Translations under genes and position numbers: made by a program
Part shown: positions 24,500 through 36,699 of the stretch, piece after piece
Position numbering within the stretch: the first letter of the stretch is position 1
Layout of the letters: each line of letters starts with the position of its first letter
Notes under the pieces: model-generated
Databases searched by the model: none
Told to the model about the DNA's origin: nothing
The model's input: the letters and a program-made list of their open reading frames with translations, nothing else
NCBI RefSeq assembly: GCF_020360975.1
Contig: NW_025408669.1
Location: 4,960,001 to 5,024,000, forward strand
Length of the DNA stretch: 64,000 nucleotides
Source: Hirsutella rhossiliensis
Lineage: Eukaryota > Ascomycota > Sordariomycetes > Hypocreales > Ophiocordycipitaceae
Direction: 5' to 3'

Positions 24500-27400
24500 A
24501 CCTAGTAAATATTTCTCTAAGAAACCTAAAACGGAAAAACCTAGTAAGGGAAAGATATAGAAAGTATAAGAAATATCTAAAAACCCCTTTTAATTACTTA
24601 GGAACTTATATTAAGGATAGACCGTCTTTAAATTTATAGAGTAATCTAGGTCTTAATTCCTTTATAAAAATATTAGCTATATTATCTTCTAATTTAATAT
24701 AAAAAACTTTAATTTCCCCTTCTCTTATACTAGTTTTAGTATAATAATAGGCTAATCTTATATACTTAGACCTTTTATAAAATTCTAGATTTTCTACTAA
24801 TTTAATAGCAGTAGTATTATCCGTTAAAATAGGAGGTATAGTATTAGGAATCTTAATAGATAGATCCTTAGTAATATTTTTAAAAAGTATATTTAAATAA
24901 ATAGCTTCTTTATTTGCCTCCTTAAGGCTAATATACTCTACTTTATAGGTAGAAAGAGCAATAGCTTTCTACTTAGAGCAAGCCTAGCTTATTATATTAT
25001 TATATATATAAAAATAGTAACTAGAAAAAGATTTTCTATCCGTTAAATCCAACGCTTAGCTAGAGTCGGTAAAACCCTTTATATATAGATAGGTAAAAGG
25101 GATGTTATAATTATATTTAATCTTTAGGCTAGGGAATTTATTTAAATATTTCTAAATTATATTTAAAGCCTTAATATATATTTAGTCGGGCTTAGCCGCG
25201 AATCTAGTATAGGAAACTATAGAATATAAGATATCTAGCCTAGTAAATAAAGCTAAGGATAATAGAGATCCTACTTCTTTCTAAAATTATAATATATCTT
25301 TCTTAAAAGGTAATTCCTTTACTTTTATAAGCTTAAAGCTTACTATAGTAGGTAAATTTAAAGTTTATAAACCTTCTTTATTAAATTCCTTTAATTTATT
25401 TAAGGTAAAATCTTCTTAGGATATATATAGCTCTTTATTTTCTCGGTTTATTATAATATTTAAACCTAAGAAGTCTTTTATATATCTTAAGATAGTAAAA
25501 TCTAGGAATTTAGATAATTCTTTAAATAATCTTTCTTTTATTATAGATTTAGAAGGCCCTACTATAAGAAAGTCGTCGACGTAAATTACTAAGGCTATAC
25601 TATAGTCCTTATTTATAAATACTCCTTTATCTATTAAAAGAGGAAGAAATCTAAGTTTATTTAGTATAATTTTTAAATAATTATACTAGAGCTTAGGACT
25701 TTATTTTAAGCTATATAATACTTTCTTTAGCTTTGCTTTAATTTAACCGGTTTTATATAGGTCTAGGAATTTAGTTAATTTAATTCCTTTAGCTCTATAA
25801 GCTAATCTATATTTTAAATAATATTCTTTAAGAGCGTATTCTTCGTGCCTATGGGAAGATCGATATATACTTTACTATCTATATCGGTGTATATAAAAGC
25901 ATTTATTATATCTATTTAAAAAGCTTTAAATTTATAGATAATAGCTAAAATAAGTAGAATTCTAATAGATTTAGGTCTAGCTTTAGTTAAGAATATATCT
26001 AAGGAATCTAAGCTATAGATCTACTTAAATCCCTATATTATAAAACGGGCTTTATATTTTATTATATTATTTTAACTATCCTTCTTAATAGTATAGACCT
26101 AGCGGCCTCTTATAGCCTCCGTATCTTTAAGGAGGTAGGAAAATTCCTAAGTTTTATATTTAATTAGCTAGATAATCTCCTTAATTATAGCTTCTTTCTA
26201 AAATACTACTTTAAGGCTATTTATTACCTATTTATAGGTCTTTAGAATTTTTAGATCCTAATTTTCTATACTAGCTAGAATTAACTTTATAAAATCGTAG
26301 TTTAGAAATAAATTAACGTTAAGGTATTTAATATAGTTAGAATCGAACCCTTCTAGCTTCTTAGGTAATTCTACTACTATTTTACTAGTAGTAGGAATAG
26401 GATCGTTATTTAAAGACTCTTCTTTTATAGAAGGCGAGGGACTTTTATCTCTAGGTTCTTTAGTAGCTTCCTTTATAGGGATATAGCTTTCTAGCTTATC
26501 TTTATTCGGAATAAAATTAAAATTAAAGGTATTATTACTACTAGAAATTTCTGGATTTTTTATAAATTTATTTTCTTATATAGTAATATCTCTAAAGATA
26601 GTAATCTTTCTCTTAGTAGAATCCTAGATTTTATATATATTTTCTAAATAGCTTACTATTATTCCCTTAAAAGCTCTATTATCTAGCGTATCTTTAAGGT
26701 CTTTATTCTTATAATATATAAGGCTTCTAAAGGTCTTAATTTTATTTAAGGTCTCGAAGGGTAGTATTATATTATCCCTCTTTTCTATAGGATTTTTAAA
26801 TCCTATCGTAGAATATAGTAATCTATTATATAAATAGGTAGCTATTAAAACAGCTTCTCCCTATAAATATTTAAGAAGCCTAGTAGTAAATAAAAGAGCT
26901 CGTACCTTTTCTAAAATAGTACGATTTATTCTTTCTATTCGACTATTAGATTCTAGCGTCCTAGGAGGACTAGAATTAAAAGTAATTCCTTCTTTTTTAT
27001 AATAGAGCTTTATTTTATATATAAATTCTTTAGTATTATTAGAAAATACTTCTCTAATCCTAGTATTTTTAGGGTTATTTTCTACCCTATTTTTAAATTC
27101 TAGGAACCTATCTAGAGCTTCCCCCTTTTTTCGAAGAAGGTATATTTTAAGATATTAGGTTCCTATATATAGGAAAGAAATATAATAGTAATATTTATTA
27201 TAAGTAGGCACTTTAATTAGCCCTTATATATCTAATACTACTTTTTCTAAATAGGTATAAGACTTATATAAAGATTATTTATTAACCTTATTTATTATTC
27301 TAGCTTTAATATATATTTCGTATTATCTTATTTTATTTTCCTCTTTTAAAGGTATTTTTATATCCTTATCTTTTTAATATTTCTAAAATAGCCCTACTAT

Positions 27401-27633
27401 TTATATGCCCTAAGTATAAGTACGAAGTATAAAAATCTATATCCTTTACCTTTAAAGACGTAATAAGGATTAATTAGCTTTTTAATAAAGGTTCTATAAG
27501 AATATACTATAATTTATTTCGAAGAAATCCTTTAGTAAGGACCTTAGCCTTATTATCTAATAAAAGGACTTTATTTCCTCTTATTAAGGCATAGGTATTA
27601 TTAAAATAAGATTAGGATAGTATATTTACCCTT
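24500..27633 (-). pseudogene. copia family B pol (integrase, RT, RNase H), RIP-inactivated
   Basis: Minus-strand pol remnant running right to left, with RNase H at about 24,600-25,200, RT at about 25,300-26,050 and integrase at about 26,600-27,600. The RT active site is preserved: the minus strand at 25,583-25,572 reads YVDD, inside LVIYVDDFLI. Most Gln/Arg/Trp codons elsewhere have become stops. The N-terminal gag part is displaced to 34,271-35,235 by the nested insertion. Confidence 0.75.
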
Positions 27634-27638
27634 AATTC

Positions 27639-28123
27639 TATCGTAAAGCGTAGCTTAATTTCGTAGTTCTTAGAGATATCTCTTAGTACGAGGGACTAAG
27701 GAAGCTAAAAACACCCGGTATAAAAGAAGGAAGAAGGAGCTAAAAAGAGGTATAGAAAGGAGGGTAAGGGCATAAAGGGAAGTAGAAGTAGCGATAGCTT
27801 CCTATAGAGGTAGCGAGAGATAAGACGGATATACTAGCAACGGCTAGAAAAGAGGGGAAAAACCAGTAAAAAGCTCAGTAGTTAAAAGGATATTAGTAGC
27901 TTCTTTAAGTAGGATCTTCTTAATTAATTAAGATACTAAACGAGTATAAAGAGGGGCGTTAGATAGAGGAAAGAAGGAGAATTAAGGTAATATAATAATT
28001 ACTCCCCTACCTTTATTACTGCCCCTATAAGAATTAAATCTCTCTACCCTACCTATCCGACCCCTTACTTCTAATTTTACCTTCGTGTATTTTTATATAC
28101 TTCTCGTATCTCTCTTCGCGAGA
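27639..28123 (+). repeat. copia family A 5' LTR
   Basis: 485 bp, starting TATCGTAAAGCG (RIP-changed from TATCGCGAAGCG) and ending CTTCGCGAGA. It pairs with 33,781-34,265. Confidence 0.9.
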
Positions 28124-28140
28124 GTTATAAGCCCGGGAGG
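28124..28140 (+). promoter_or_regulatory. Primer-binding site, probably for an initiator tRNA-Met half
   Basis: GTTATAAGCCCGGGAGG starts at the first base after the 5' LTR. Undoing one RIP change gives GTTATGAGCCC, the complement of GGGCUCAUAAC, the anticodon stem-loop sequence of initiator tRNA-Met. Priming by an internally cleaved tRNA-iMet is established for Drosophila copia. The same word follows two other copia 5' LTRs here. The primer identity is inferred, not shown. Confidence 0.6.
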
Positions 28141-28449
28141 AGATAGCACACCACCCCTATAACTTCCGGTAACTACGCGCGGTGCGGGGTTTAATCCCCC
28201 GTAGGCAACTACCTCTCTTAGATTTCCTTAGGTTATTAGCGCGGCGCTTAGTGTTCGACTCCCGCGTCTTAGGCTACGGACTAGGGCTCCCGGCGGAGCC
28301 GCGATCCCTAAGGGGGTATGTCGGAAGACGCGGTTGCTAGATATATATTATTTGCAGCGCACCTATCGGAGCGCGTTCTACTTTTGCCTGCGTGGCGCAA
28401 TAGTCTTTGCGATAGTTATAAGCCCGGGAGGAATAGTATTCCTATACCT

Positions 28450-31400
28450 TCCGGCTGCTATAAAAGGCACCTTTCTTATATCCCTTATAGCTTCTATTTA
28501 CCCCTCTTACTAGAAAAGCCGATTTTTACCTAACTTTTCTACCCTTCCCTATAATAATAATAAAAACCGACTCCTTTACTATCCCTATAGTCTATAGGAC
28601 GATTCTTATAGAGCCCTAAGATTAAGATAAGTAGGTAAAGGAGCTATAGGCTCGTATAGATAGAACTATTTATAATTTAGTCTTCTCTAATAAGTAGGAC
28701 CCTCTCGAGCCCTCTCTTTGTCCTAGGGCAACGGATTTTATAGAGGGAGCTACCTTCTTCTCCGAGCTAACCTCTATAAAATAAAGAGCTTTTTCTACTG
28801 CCCTAGGCGACTATAAGAGTTACTAAAAGGAATACCTTTACGAGACGAAGCTACTAACTACTGCTCGTATAGCAATAATAGAATCCGTTAGTGCCGTAAA
28901 GCTAATCTCTCTATAAGAGGAAGAGACTCCTAAGTAGTAGCTTTTAAAGCTCGAGACCTTAATAGCTCCCTTAAGGGGCTATATAACTAACCGTATTAGG
29001 AAGACCTATATAGCCTACCTAGGAGCTTTTTCTACTAAGAACCTACTAGCTTCCTCGTAGCTCGCTAAGTAAGAAGAAATCCTCGAGGAAGCTAACTAAT
29101 ACTTCCTTATAGAAGCTCTTTCCGGCTAGTAGCTATAGGATATATCTCTATTAATAAAGCTTATTAGTAACGGTTACTCGACTATCTTTTAAGAAGCTAG
29201 CTAGGAATTAGATAAAGAGGCTGCTAAAGTATAATAGTAAGCAGTCTTATTCCTTCGTGGCTAGCACTCGACCTAGACGGCTCGACCTGCTGCCCCTATA
29301 GCTGCTGCAGCCCCTATTACTGCGGCTCCCGCTACTGCTGCTATGGCTATTGCTCCTTTGGCTCCTCCTCCCTCGAGAGCCTTAACCCTATCTTTAACGG
29401 CTGCCCTAGGCCCGGCCCCGGCTCTACCTTTTGCTCTAGGCCCGGTCCCGTTAGTTAGACCGGCCCGACTAGTCCCTTAATAGACCTTTTAGTCCGTTAG
29501 TCGAAAAATTAGGGAACTAGTCGAAATCGAACCTCTTCGTTAAAATTAGTAATAAGGGGTAAAAAGGGGAGGTTTTTAAGCAGACCTTCTAGATCGGGAT
29601 AAGGATTCCTTAAAGAAATAAAAGACTAGGCGAAACAGCTGCTTAGCCTATAAATCCCTAGGCTATTAATTATTATAATGCTAGTAGGTCTTCGAGGAAA
29701 ATAGACCTAAAGGATTTAACCCTTTAAAGAGGCTATAAGAAATAATATAATAGTCTCTTAAGGAGGACCCCTCGCTATAGAAGAAGATAGACGAGATTTA
29801 GGTTACTAGGAAATAGTAATTAACGCCGCTACCGTAAATTTAAGGAAAAGTCGTTAGTATAGTAAATCCGGCCTTCGTCTTCCCTATAGATTAATAAGGG
29901 CAAAACTAACCGTTAGGACCCTCCGACTATCCCCTACGAAAATCAGCTATCCTTAACTCTAGTACTTCCCTTAATATCTATAATATACTCTTATAATTCC
30001 GGTCCTTTAAGAAGGCATAGAAGGAATATCTTATTGCTAGGGAATTAACTATATAGATAGAGGGATATAGAAGGGTGAATTTTACGATAAAATTACCTAA
30101 CGGATCTATACGAATTCTTTAAAGAAAAAGGGTAGCTTTTTACCCTTGATTTTTAACGAGCTTAATTTCCTTCCGCTTTCTTTAAAAGGAAGGAATCTTC
30201 TAAGATATAACGTCTAAGCCTATAAGGCTAGTTTAAAAGAATTAGACTATTAGGCTTATCGAGGAGAAATTCGGTTAAATTATTCTTAAATTCCGACCTA
30301 TTCTTAGGAAGGAATCTATTAAGAAGTTAGCTTTCCCTACTCGAAGGAGGGTAGGTTTAAAGGACCCTCTTCCGGCAGCCTAAGGAGACGGCCTTCTTTA
30401 GCACGCACGACTTAGTTACCCGGGCCCCCTAGCTTTATATAAGCTAGGACAATAATAGGGCGTACGAATAAGGGGCCTAAAGACTATCGAATATAAATAC
30501 TATAGCTAAGGAAAGACTAGGAGACGAATTTCTAAACGAACGCCTTTACGGCCGGACTAGCCGTATAAGGAAATTTAGGTCGACTAGACTAACGTCTCTA
30601 GGGATTAAGAAAGCTTCGTTAGGGTAATGTTTTTTATAGACGCCGTTTTAGGGATAGTTTTCCCCTATTTCTTATAGACCTACCTAAGTAAGTATAACTA
30701 GTCTGCCTTTTAGGACTTCGTTAACTAGATAAATTCCTACTTTAGCTACGAGGTAAAGAATATATAGTTTAACGGAGAGCTATTTACGAAAGATATCTTA
30801 AAGTAGCTTTAAAAAAGGGGCATTTTACCCCTCCTATTAGTACTAAATACCTAGGCCTAAAACGGAGGGGCAGAAAGATTAAGGGGTACTATAATAGAAA
30901 GGGCCCGTATAATAAGACTTACTATAAAGCTTCTATACGACCTTTAAAGGGAAGTCATTAAGACCGCCTATTACCTATAGAACTAGACCCCTAGGGACCC
31001 TAAGGACCCTAGGGAACTAAACTAAGGAATAGACTAAAAATCCCCCCTTAAGCTCTTTATAAAGAAGAGGGCCTCGCTAGCCTACCTTCGTGCCTATAGC
31101 TATAAGGCATACGCTATAACTACCGATATATAGCTAAAAAGGAAGAAGAAAAGAAAGCTTAATCCTAGAGCCTTTATTAGTTACCTTATTAGTTATAATT
31201 CTATAAATATCTTCTAGATCTAGATTCCTCTTTTATAGAAGGTTATTTTAACTAAGGATATAATTTTCGACGAATCTAGCTTCTTAGACGGAAAGAGGGA
31301 TTAATAGCCCCTCTTACTCTCTTAATATTAGCTAATTTAAAAGATTTAAATCCCCCCTTCCTAATAGTTTTAAGAAGAGGTCTTAGATAAGGAAATAAAG

Positions 31401-33470
31401 GAAGAAACTAACGTCGAAGTAGTTAAGGATAACGCCGACTTCAAAGAAGAAGAGGAAGCTACTAGATTAGATAATCTAAACGAAGAAGGAGACTATAGGA
31501 AAGAGGTAGAGCTAGAATACGCCTACCTTCCTACGCCTCCTCTTATAGAATAAAAAGAAGATCTAAAAGCAGCTTTTTTAGGTAGTCTTCCCGTCTCGAA
31601 CCCTAAGGGGGTAGGAAAGGCACCTCTCTTAAAGGATTACCCGGCTTCCTTTTTATCCCTACTTCGAGAAGTAAAGGAAGGTATAGGGCCCGATACTAAA
31701 GAAGACTATCCTCTCCCTTATTTCGATCGTTTTTCTAACTTCTACCTAACGCTAATAAAAGACGGTTCCTACGGAGCATTTATAGTAGGCCGGCTCTTTA
31801 AGCTATAGCTATTAGCAAGGAAGGTATATAAAAGAGACCTCCTAGACCTACTAGTAAATAAGAAGCAGCTAGAAAAATACCCTTTTAGAGACTAGTTTTT
31901 CTAGGCCTAGAAAGACTACCTAGTCTTATATAAAGAGGTAGGGTCTTTTAAAGAGGTCCTTAAGGAAAAGGTAAGAGGAAAATAGGTCCTTAGCTATAAG
32001 TAGGTCTTTATTTATAAGACTAATAAACACGGCTTCCTTTAAAAGTATAAAGCCTAGCTAGTTATCTATAGGAATTAATAGGAAAAGGGGGATCTACCTA
32101 CTAGGGCAACCACCTTAGTAGGGATATCTTTTCGGACCCTTATAGCTATAGTAGTAGAATTCGACCTCGAGCTCGATTAGATAGATATAGTTAACGCCTT
32201 TATTAACTGCCCTCTTAAGGAAGAAGAAGTTATCTATATACGACTTCCTCTTAGTTTCTAATAACTAGGAAAGGTTCTATAGCTTAGGAAAGCTCTATAC
32301 GGACTACGAAGATTACCCCTTCTTTAGTAATAGTATTTAATAGGTTCCCTCGAAGCCCTAGGCTTTATAAAAGTCCCTTAAGAACTATATATAATATAAA
32401 AGGGTAAAATCATAGTTTTCTTTTACGTCGACGATATTATCTAGGCCTACCTAAAAGAGGAAGAGGCTACTACTAGGGAGGCTATATAAGGCCTATAATA
32501 AAGGTATAAGATAACTAAGCTAAGGGAGCTAAAGTAGTTCCTAGGGATATAAATCCTTTAGAATAGGTCCTAATAGACTATCTAGCTTACCTAGGACGCC
32601 TATATTAATAAGGTCGCTTATAAATTCCTCCTTAATTCCCTCGATAAGAAGCTTCCCTCTATACCTATATTAAACGAAGAGCTTTTACCTAATCCGTCCT
32701 TTTAAGTAAGGGAGCAAGAGAAATACTAATATTAATAGAAGGTAGGCTCCTTACTTTTTTTAGCTATTTCTACTAGACCGGATATCTCTTTTACGGTCTC
32801 TTAGCTAGCTAAGCATAACTAGAATCCTAGCCCTAGGCATTAAGAAGTAGTAGATAGAGCTATCCTTTATCTTTATTTAACGAGATTATATAGTCTACGC
32901 TTAAGAGGGTAGGGAAGGAAATAAGCTACTAAAATCTTCCTTTATTTAAGCGATTCGTCCTTTACGGATAATTCCTTAGATAGAAAGAGCTTATAAGGGT
33001 ATATTATATCCCTTTTTAAAGGAACTATTACTTAGAGAGCTTTAAAGTAAGCTACTATTATAACTTCTAGTATAGAGGTAAAGTTACTAGCTGTTTTAAA
33101 AGTATTAAAAGAAGCGATTTTCCTTAGCTAGCTACTAATATCTCTATAACTATAAATTCCGACCCTATTAGCTATAAAATATAATAATACGTAGACTATA
33201 TAAATTCTTATAGAAAATAGTAAGTTATCGACCTAGCTATAGTATATCGATATTTACTAGTATTAGTTATGCTAAGAGGTCTAAAGGGGACTTATTTCCG
33301 TCCGTTAGGTTTTAATAGTATCGATAAAAGCCAACGGTCTTATAAAGCCCTTACCGAAGTAGAAGCTAGCTATCTTTTTATAGTAAATTAAGCTAGAAGA
33401 CGTTTAAGAGAAGCTATCCTTAGAAGCCCGCCTTAAGAGTATACGAGAGGAGCTAATAGTACGTAGGAGG
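28450..33470 (+). pseudogene. copia family A gag-pol, RIP-inactivated
   Basis: Plus-strand polyprotein remnant. The gag region is at about 28,600-29,800, with an Ala/Pro-rich stretch at about 29,280-29,480. Integrase is at about 30,350-31,020 (NWTPRDPKDPREL near 30,980-31,020) and the integrase tail at about 31,080-31,280 (SLAYLRAYSYKAYAI, KLNPRAFISYLISYNSINIF). RT is at about 31,950-32,850 (FDLELD-, DIVNAFINCPL, KALYGLR-, and the active site YVDD at 32,424-32,435). RNase H is at about 32,860-33,400. These are in the normal copia order with integrase before RT. More CpA/TpG remain between about 28,140 and 28,460 and at 29,280-29,380 than elsewhere. Confidence 0.85.
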
Positions 33471-33780
33471 AAGGAGACGTCTATAGCTAAAGAGAGGAAT
33501 TAGGACTTATCTTAAAGGAGGGCCCCTAGCTTAATTAGGACTTATTCTTCTTAAAGGCCCCCTTTTTAAGGACTTATCCTTAAAGAAGCCCCCCTTTCTT
33601 ATAGGACTTAAAATCCTCCTTAAGGCCCCTTTTCCTAAAGTAGGTCTAAAAGAGCCTAGGGTTAAAACCCGGATTTCTTAAGTAAGGGATAAGTATAAAC
33701 TAAGACCTCCTCTATACGCTTACCGGCCTAGGTATTTAGCTTTATACTTTTTATAAGGGCAGGCTATAGCTAAGGGGGTA

Positions 33781-34265
33781 TATTGCGAAGCGTGGCCTAA
33801 TTTCGTAGTTCTCGGAGATATCTCTTAGTACGAGGGACTAAGGAAGCTAAAAACACCCGGTATAGAAAAAGGAAGAAGGAGCTAAAAAGAGGTATAGAAA
33901 GGAGGGTAGGGGTATAAGGGGAAGTAGAAGTAGCGATAGCTTCCTATAGAGGTAGCGAGAGATAAGACGGATATACTAGTAACGGCTAGAAATAAAGGGA
34001 AAAACCGGTAAAAAGCTTAGTAGTTAAAAGGATATTAATAGCTTCTTTAAGTAGGATCTTCTTTATTAATTAAGATACTAAACGAGTATAAAAAGGGGCG
34101 TTAGATAGAGGAAAGAAGGAGAATTAAGGCAATATAATAATTACTCCCCTACCTTTATTACTGCCCCTATAAGAATTAAATCTCTCTGCCCTACCTATTT
34201 AACCCCTTACTTTTAATTTTACCTTTATGTATTTTTATATACTTTTTATATCTCTCTTCGCGAGA
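33781..34265 (+). repeat. copia family A 3' LTR
   Basis: 485 bp, starting TATTGCGAAGCG after the polypurine tract and ending CTTCGCGAGA. The right flank AATTT is the target duplication. Confidence 0.9.
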
Positions 34266-34270
34266 AATTT

Positions 34271-35235
34271 AGGTATATAAAAGCAGTCTTAAAGGATATA
34301 CCTTTTACGATTATATAGGAACTTAAATACTAAGTCCCCCTTTCCTTTTACTAATATAAAGGAAGCTTTTCCTTAGTAAACTTTAGACTTAATTTCTTTA
34401 TAGTTAATAAGGAAATTCTTATTTAATACTATATACTTAGTAGCTCCGGTATTATAAATAAAATTAAAGATCCTTTTATTCTTATAACTAGGAAATCCTC
34501 CTTCTCTTACCTTTAAAACTAATTCCTTTATTCTAGGAATATTAAGGATTTAAGGGTAAACGCCGTAGAATTATACCTAAGGCTCTATATAATATTTATA
34601 ATATAGCTTCTAAATTCCTTATAAAGGCAATTAAGAATCTATACTATAAGGATAACTTCTAGAATTTCTATATTATAGGATTTTAAATCCTTATAGATTT
34701 CCTTTACCTTATAAAGGTATTTCTTTAAATTAAAGCCTAAGGGACTAAGATTAAAGAGCTGCTTTATAAGTAAATAATTCGACGAGAAATTCAACGGATT
34801 ATATAGCTTTATAAGCTTATCCTAAGTAGCTTTAGTATTTCTTAAATGCTTAATTTATATTAAAGGGCTATCTTTAACTTAAAGAAAAATCTAAGATAAA
34901 GCTTCTATAGTCTTTATATAATTTTCTTACTCTAAGGTAGCGATAAGCTTTTCCTTAGTAAGGATAGCTCTTATCCTTATAGTCTAAAAAGTATAATTTA
35001 AATTTCCCTTAAGTCTAGAGAATTTATATTCTTTCTATCTACCTATTTTATATAAATTCGGTATTATTTCGTTTATAGGGATCGAGAAGTTAAGATAGGA
35101 GTTTAAGAGCGTAGGAAGGTAGAAGAAGTCGTTAGGGGGATTTTCGAAAAGAATTTTAATTAGGTATTTCGATAAGGAATTTTAAAAGTATAAGTTAATT
35201 TCCTAGCTTAAAAGGAGTAAGCTAGGCTTATAACC
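34271..35235 (-). pseudogene. copia family B gag part, RIP-inactivated
   Basis: Minus-strand remnant separated from its pol (24,500-27,633) by the nested element. It directly follows the family B 5' LTR and primer-binding site in minus orientation. No intact motif is visible. Assignment to gag is by position and by strand continuity. Confidence 0.6.
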
Positions 35236-35803
35236 TCTAAAGGTATATAAGTAAAAGCGGAATTTTAGGAAATTAAGGGATTACGTAAGACTATATAATA
35301 GAAGGGAAGAAAGAGTATAAGGTAGGACTTTTATTAGAATTTATTAGTAATATATTAGTATATAAAAGAGGTGTTTAAGTTAATAATTCTCTCTCTATCT
35401 ACTAGCGGACATACTATCTTATATAGATAATTATAGCTAAACGGAAGAACCTTTCGGGACTAGATTTAGGCTGCTATATAGCCCTAAGACTAAGGAACTT
35501 AGTAATACCTTAAGTATATTAGGAAGTGTCTTAGTTCTACTAATATTCGTGTTTAAAGGAGGTTAGTCGTACTAGTATTCTTAGGAGGTCTTAGCTAGTA
35601 TTCTAAGCTAGCTCTATTTCTTCGATTCCCGATTATACGATAACTAGTAACCCGTTTAATATATAATAATATATAAAGTAACGAGCGATTCTTACTCTAT
35701 AATATAGGAATTTATCTATAATTAATATACTACTTATTAGCTTATATAATTAGGAGAGTATATTATAGCTGCTTTATTTATAATAGGAACACTGTTCCTT
35801 ATA
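35236..35803 (-). repeat. copia family B 5' LTR
   Basis: 568 bp, partner of 23,668-24,235. The plus-strand sequence just left of it, aggcttataacc, is the complement of GGTTATAAGCC, the likely primer-binding site. Confidence 0.9.
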
Positions 35804-35808
35804 TTATT

Positions 35809-36088
35809 ATATATTAAAGGGACTATTAGCGCGTAGTAAAGATAAACCCTATAGACTTATAAGCGAATATATTATTAAAAGTAGGTATAATAAGGTAAGG
35901 GTAAAAAGAGGATAAACTTATAGTAGCTTATATTTAAAAACGAGGCCTTAACTAATAATCCTATAACTATCCTACTTATTAAGCTAAGATATAAACTATA
36001 CTTTACTACTAAAGGAGCAATCTTACTATTATAGGATTAATGCTTAAATCCTCCTTATTATAATATAAGATATAGTAACTCTATAGTA
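35809..36088. other. Unassigned RIPped spacer between two elements
   Basis: About 280 bp between the TTATT target duplication of copia B and the CTAAG duplication of the next gypsy element. It is older target DNA with no recognisable motif. Confidence 0.5.
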
Positions 36089-36093
36089 CTAAG

Positions 36094-36543
36094 TATAATA
36101 ACCGGTATTATTCTTAAGGGATAAACCTATTAAGGGGTTTATATTAATAGATATAATAAGGCGTGGTCTAAGTAATAATAAGTATATTACGTTAGTAATA
36201 AGTTAGAGGTTATAGACTATAGACTATAACTAGGTAATTAAAATTAAAGATAGAATTATAATAAAGATCTATATTAAAAGCTAGAGAGCTATCTATTTAA
36301 AGGAATAAAAGTAGGTAGCTATATATACCTATAGAGACTATCCTTAGATTATAGGCCTAGCTATAATCCCTAACGTTAGATCGTATAAAGCATAGTAATC
36401 TCGTTAATCTTAGATTACTTAGATCTCTACGATCCCCTTAATCTTATACCTATTAGATAGTCGTGCTAACTATTTATTTATTAGACCGTATTACGTGCTT
36501 AACGCGGTCGACCGTTAGCGGCCTAGTAGCTATAGTTATAATA
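36094..36543 (-). repeat. gypsy 3' LTR
   Basis: 450 bp, starting TATAATAACC and ending GTTATAATA on the plus strand. It matches 49,801-50,252 with scattered C/T and G/A differences, the pattern expected from RIP on both copies. Confidence 0.85.
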
Positions 36544-36699
36544 CGATATCTCCCCTCCTTTTAGTCTTATCCGTAAGACCTACTATAGCTACCTTAGCCG
36601 CTATATATAAATATACCCTTATCGCGTTATATATAAGTATATCGTTCCTTATTTCTTTATCCTTTTAGGATATACTACTAATAGTATATCTAGTCGTAT

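Larger units (their letters stand above)
27639..34265 (+). mobile_element. Ty1/copia family A element, complete, nested in family B, RIP-inactivated
   Basis: A 6,627-bp element with two 485-bp LTRs (27,639-28,123 and 33,781-34,265). The target flanks are AATTC (27,634-27,638) and AATTT (34,266-34,270), a 5-bp duplication in which one C has become T. The internal region starts with GTTATAAGCCCGGGAGG immediately after the LTR (primer-binding site) and ends with a ctaaggggg polypurine tract. The plus strand encodes gag-pol. It is younger than family B element 23,668-35,803, which it interrupts between gag and pol. Confidence 0.92.
23668..35803 (-). mobile_element. Ty1/copia family B element hosting a nested copia, RIP-inactivated
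   Basis: Two 568-bp direct repeats (23,668-24,235 and 35,236-35,803) flank minus-strand copia coding sequence. TTATT lies on both outer sides (23,663-23,667 and 35,804-35,808), a 5-bp target duplication. Removing the nested family A element (27,639-34,265 plus one 5-bp duplication) leaves 5,504 bp, a normal copia length. On the minus strand the 5' LTR (right) is followed directly by GGTTATAAGCC, a likely primer-binding site. A purine tract (aagggaggc on the minus strand) lies next to the left LTR. Confidence 0.9.

Noticed and set aside
28318..28533. Plus-strand ORF of 71 codons after the copia LTR
   Set aside because: It lies in the untranslated leader of the copia element and resembles no gag start; it is open only because this segment kept more CpA/TpG.
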